This document shows positions 60,660 through 64,000 of a stretch of DNA of 64,000 bases, one piece after another. The translations under genes and the position numbers were made by a program. Each line of letters starts with the position of its first letter. Position 1 is the stretch's first letter. Below the pieces are notes generated by a model. The model did not search any database. It saw nothing but the letters and a program-made list of their open reading frames with translations, and was not told where the DNA came from. Origin of the DNA: Heterodera schachtii (lineage: Eukaryota > Nematoda > Chromadorea > Rhabditida > Heteroderidae); contig SIJG01000047.1 in the NCBI GenBank assembly GCA_023374025.1, positions 266,840 through 330,839 on the forward strand. The letters run 5' to 3'.

Positions 60660-61009
60660 ATCAGAACTTTTTTGACAAAATAGAACACATTCAAGCTCTA
60701 ATTTTTTTTTACTTGTTCGCCATAATATTTTGAAGGTTGAATTTTTTTAAAATTTGAAAATATTTGATCAAAAAACAGCATTTGTTTTTTCTGTGATGAA
60801 TTTTTTGTTTTTGAAATTTGCACATTTTCGTGCCCCATATTTAAAAGTGATCAGAAGCAGACCAAATTTTAAAGGAATAATAGGGAGTCAAAGTCAAACT
60901 AAAAACCAAAAATGGCTTTATTCAAAATTTCGACTCCGACGGACTGATGAAAACCGAAATTTTCGAGAATTTTTCAAAAAAAAAAAGATTTACTTGAAAG
61001 TCCACCATT
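60660..61009 (-). pseudogene. GST-unit relic (flank plus end of exon 4)
   Basis: 60670-60780 resembles GST intergenic sequence at 44630 and 50715 (TTCGCCATAA, TTTTGAAG). 60846-60890 resembles the flank at 51195. 60930-60993 resembles GST intron 4. 60994-61009 reads MVDFQ and the GT donor of exon 4. The exon body is gone. A seventh, internally deleted copy of the unit on the same strand, beyond the receptor gene. Confidence 0.7.
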
Positions 61010-61325
61010 AAATAATTGTCCGAAAATTTTATTTTTATTTAAATAAAGATAAAATTTTAATTTTAAATGTAAATTATTAACTAAAATTAATTAGGATTCG
61101 AATTTTTAACTGATTATCATAAAACTAATTATTTAATGAATGAAATAAAAAATAATTATAAATTTTTATTTAAACTTTTTTTTTCTGTACATTTGAAATA
61201 AAAGTCGACATGGGCCAAAAGCGGCGCAAACCTTCGGTCAATGTTAAAAAAAGTGAGAAAACAATCATTGGTAAAAAAAAAAAGCACTGGGATGAGAATG
61301 AATTCGTGAATGATGCTGTTTAGAG
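61010..61325. other. AT-rich stretch, nothing recognised
   Basis: No gene or repeat I can support. Confidence 0.5.
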
Positions 61326-61772
61326 CAGGGCTTCGATCTCAAAATTTGAAAATCCTCATTTCAGCCATACAAAATCCTCATTTGCCACTAAAATACCTCA
61401 AAAAATCCTCATTTTTTAAAACAACATAAACTTGCGAACAAAATCAGTTAATTGCCATATTTTTCATTGAAACAATCAAATTCATCAATAAGACCCATAA
61501 AGCGAGAACACCACTGGCACCAAATTGTGGCGGACCGTTTTCAGCTTTTTAAAAATATTTAGAATGAGGATTTTAGCGAAAAAATATACGATTTGAAGAA
61601 AAAGTTCGAACATTTTGCCAAATACCTATACCAAATTTTTCAAAAAAAATCATGCGTTTTTGTCATTTTATTTTTATCAAAAGACCACAAAAATCCGCAA
61701 ATCCTCATTTTCCAAAAAAAACCCTCTAAAAGACCATAAAATGAGGAAAAATCCTCAGATATCGAAGCCCTG
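61326..61772. mobile_element. hAT-like element in the 3' flank of the NCLX-like gene, 8-bp TSD
   Basis: Ends CAGGGCTTCGAT and ATCGAAGCCCTG; direct repeats GTTTAGAG. Subterminal AAAATCCTCATTT motifs repeat in both orientations. Its right target duplication ends five bases before the stop codon at 61786-61788, so it lies in the transcript's 3' end. Confidence 0.9.
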
Positions 61773-61785
61773 GTTTAGAGAGATG

Positions 61786-63655
61786 TCACTGCTCAATAGA
61801 AGGCTTTGGCCAAATTGCCATTTCATTTTTTCGTTGTTTCATTTCGCTAGGCAATGACAATGTCCCGCGACTGGCCAAAATGGCCAACACGAGGAAAAGT
61901 GCGTAGACGGTGAGCAGTACGAAGCCATGGAGCGGACGGACGAAGAACTTCTGGGCCACAAGGAGCAGCAAAATGCACAGCAGAGACAGGGCCAGGAACA
62001 CGAACATCACCAGGGTCACAGGGTCGGGCTCAATCTGACGTCGGCACGGGGGAGGGGGCATTTTGAATAAATCTTTGATAAACAATAGAAAAACGAAGTA
62101 GATACTTCAAAAAGAAGGCTACGGTACTTGGAATACCATATGCCAGGAACTCAGCCAAAATGGCTATTTCATTGTGATTTCATGAATTATATGAGGGAGT
62201 CCAGTCCCCCTCCCACGCGAGAAAATTAATTGCCACTCGCCCAAGATAACGGTGCTATGTCGTTACTTAAAAAAAGATCATTATGTTTTGATGAAAAATT
62301 ATTTATAACTTAGCTGAAAAGCACCGAATTTTTATTTCTTGATATGATTCGTTAGCCCTAAGTGTTCTCTATCAGTCTACAAAATTTCAAAAAATTTCAT
62401 CAAGTTTCAAAAGAGTAAGGGCCAAAGATGCTCGAAAAATGCTCGAAAACCAAGGTTTTTTGAGTTCCTATAGCCATAACTTTTTTGAAGCTTAACGAAA
62501 TTTTTGAAATTTTGTAGACTTATAGAGAGCACTAAGGGCTATCGAATGATATCTAGAATTAAAAATTCAGTTGCTTTTCAGCTAAGTTATAAATAATTTT
62601 TCATCAAATCATAATGATGGTTTTTTAAGTAACGACTCCGCCCCAAGATAACTCACAGTGATCACTTTCCCTTGCAATTCCGCAATCAAAAAAGTGGTGC
62701 CAAAGCCAACCATCAAATCTGTAATCAAAACTGAGAATTACTCACTGACTTTCGTACAGTGCCAAAACCAACTGAATAACGGCGCGCCAATGGCCGCCGA
62801 AAATGCCATCCGCGACATGCCCTGCCGAGCAACAGGTCACATCCGCGATCAGATCACCGATCGAATTGGCCCTTCATTTTGGAAATGTCACACAGCTTTT
62901 GGACCGATAAATTAATTTTATTTTGTTCATACGTTTTGGCCATTGTGGCTTAAGTGGGGTCTTGAAAGTGATCGGAGTCTGGTTTTGGTTGTTTTTCCTC
63001 CTTCTGTCTTTACGCTTTCCCTCCTCTCCCCCGCACCAGGGATGGGCCTAGGTTTCGCTTTTCGCATTTCGCATTTTTTGGCGTTTCGCATTTCGCTTTT
63101 CGTATTTCACTTTTTGGCGCAAAAGCGAAAGTTCCACCCCTAAGAATGAATATATTTAAAAATTTAAATTTTTAAAACAATTGAATTAAGTCGTCCTAAT
63201 AATTAATGATCTGAGAAAAAGATTGACTTCAGAAAATGCAGAAATTTTGTTGTTCACAACCTCAAAATCTATGATTTTGACTATTGGTAAAATTTTAAAA
63301 AAAAATTTCGCCTTTCGCATTTTCGCACATTTTAGCTTTTCGCATTTCGCTTTTTTTTCATTTCGCATTTTTTTCAGTTTCGCAAATATCGCTTTTCGCT
63401 TTTTATTTTTCAATTTGGCCCATCCCTGCCCCGCACCCCATTTTTTTTTGATTACCACGCAATGGCCGTAAGGCCCAAAATTTGGTGAGGGATGCCGGAA
63501 ATAGTGCCGAACATCAGAACAACATTCATCACCTAAAAACAGAAAACAGACAAAGGGGGAAGAACGGTGGAAAAAACAAAAAATGGACGGACTTCCGAAG
63601 CTGTGGCGTAAATCCAAGCGATGGAAATGGCAAATCCAAAGTAAGCTGCGCATCT
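61786..63655 (-). CDS. NCLX-like Na+/Ca2+ exchanger, 3' part, one frameshift
   Basis: Exons: 63593-63655 (AAYFGFAISIAWIYATASE), 63456-63532 (VMNVVLMFGTISGIPHQILG, then LTAIAW), 62773-62871 (ANSIGDLIADVT), 62657-62718 (LMVGFGTTFLIAELQGKVIT), 61786-62034 (two membrane helices, VTLVMFVFLALSLLCILLLL and GFVLLTVYALFLVLAILASR, stop TGA). The ANSIGDLIAD segment is the second alpha repeat, which in cation/Ca2+ exchangers forms the ion pathway. NCLX (SLC8B1) exports Ca2+ from mitochondria in exchange for Na+. Exon 62773-62871 is 99 bp where the phases need 98: one extra T after ADVT; downstream of it VARQGMSRMAFSAAIGAPLF fits the family. The lesion is not in a long homopolymer. Pseudogene or assembly error. 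N-terminal exons lie beyond 63655, probably outside the window. Confidence 0.85.
62251..62644. mobile_element. Foldback element E in the last NCLX intron, 8-bp TSD
   Basis: Left GGTGCTATGTCGTTACTTAA, right end inverted (GGGGCGGAGTCGTTACTTAA). Long arms continue through AAAAATTATTTATAACTTAG. AAGATAAC is repeated on both sides. It lies between exons 62657-62718 and 61786-62034, about 12 bp from the former's donor. Confidence 0.9.
63037..63428. mobile_element. hAT-like element with TTTCGCATTTCGC interior, 8-bp TSD
   Basis: Ends CAGGGATGGGCC and GGCCCATCCCTG are perfect inverted repeats; CCCCGCAC is duplicated on both sides. Both subterminal regions are TTTCGCATTTCGC arrays. It sits in the NCLX-like intron between 63456 and 62871, about 28 bp from the donor. 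Confidence 0.93.
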
Positions 63656-64000
63656 CTACAAAAAAAAAGCATTATTACGTCATTAATTCAAAAAAGGACT
63701 GGTGCTATATTGTTTTGTAATATTTCAATTAAATGGTCCGGCCCAATATTTCGGAGAATTCGACCAGCAGAAATGGTAATTTGATCAGACCGGAAGTGCC
63801 GACCGAATCGGAAGATCACTCTGCTGATCAGTTTGGAATAAAACAGATACATCGTTATGTGAATGATCATTAGCAGAGGGTCCCTCACATTAGCAAAAAG
63901 GGTAATTAATTCTAATCATCTGATCAGAGAGGAGACTCAATCTGTGATCAGTGGACATTTAGAAAGGGTGGACATTTGATCAGAGGGGCCATTTTTTGTC
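63656..64000. other. Window edge with an unassigned minus-strand open stretch
   Basis: A minus-strand frame at 63688-63888 (MRDPLLMIIHITMYLFYSKL) has a hydrophobic segment and could be an exon, but I could not place it in the NCLX-like protein. GATCAG-rich sequence follows to the edge. Confidence 0.3.

Noticed and set aside
63223..63471. 82-codon Phe/Ser-rich ORF
   Set aside because: Encoded by TTTCGC repeats of the hAT-like element at 63037-63428.

Overview
The window is eukaryotic, and the gene content points to a nematode, probably a plant-parasitic tylenchid. That assignment is inference from gene families, not a database match. The DNA is AT-rich, genes are cut into short exons by small GT-AG introns, and poly(G)/poly(C) runs and simple repeats are common. 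Recognisable families are nematode sigma-class glutathione S-transferase (GST), an Srg-type chemoreceptor, a concentrative nucleoside transporter (SLC28) and a mitochondrial-type Na+/Ca2+ exchanger (NCLX, SLC8B1).

Layout. 1-25 kb is mostly non-coding AT-rich DNA with many poly(G)/poly(C) runs, degenerate minisatellites and a few GC-rich islands that may be exons. One unrecognised minus-strand gene is supported by a chain of phase-consistent exons (2436-4109). 25-31 kb holds GST copy 1 (minus, two frameshifts) and a decayed SLC28 gene (plus). 31-33 kb is an AT minisatellite between two copies of a duplicated segment. 33.2-35.1 kb is a complete gene for a secreted cysteine-rich protein with a TATA box. 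36-55.5 kb is a head-to-tail, minus-strand GST array: copy 2 (pseudogene), copies 3, 4 and 5 (intact, five exons each), copy 6 (last exon only). A further relic lies at 60.7-61.0 kb. 55.8-57.4 kb is an intact five-exon Srg-like receptor. 61.8-64 kb is the 3' part of an NCLX-like exchanger that runs off the right edge and carries a one-base frameshift.

The most unusual content is mobile. At least seven elements of about 380-1130 bp are long inverted repeats, mostly flanked by 8-bp target duplications. Their inner arms are related, but their outermost tips differ between elements while matching within each element. A second set has short hAT-like ends, 8-bp duplications and interiors made of short tandem motifs. 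Several insertions can be dated because the GST array or related flanks supply the empty site. No operon-like cooperation between the genes is visible. GST copies 3-5 are the only obviously functional multigene unit.
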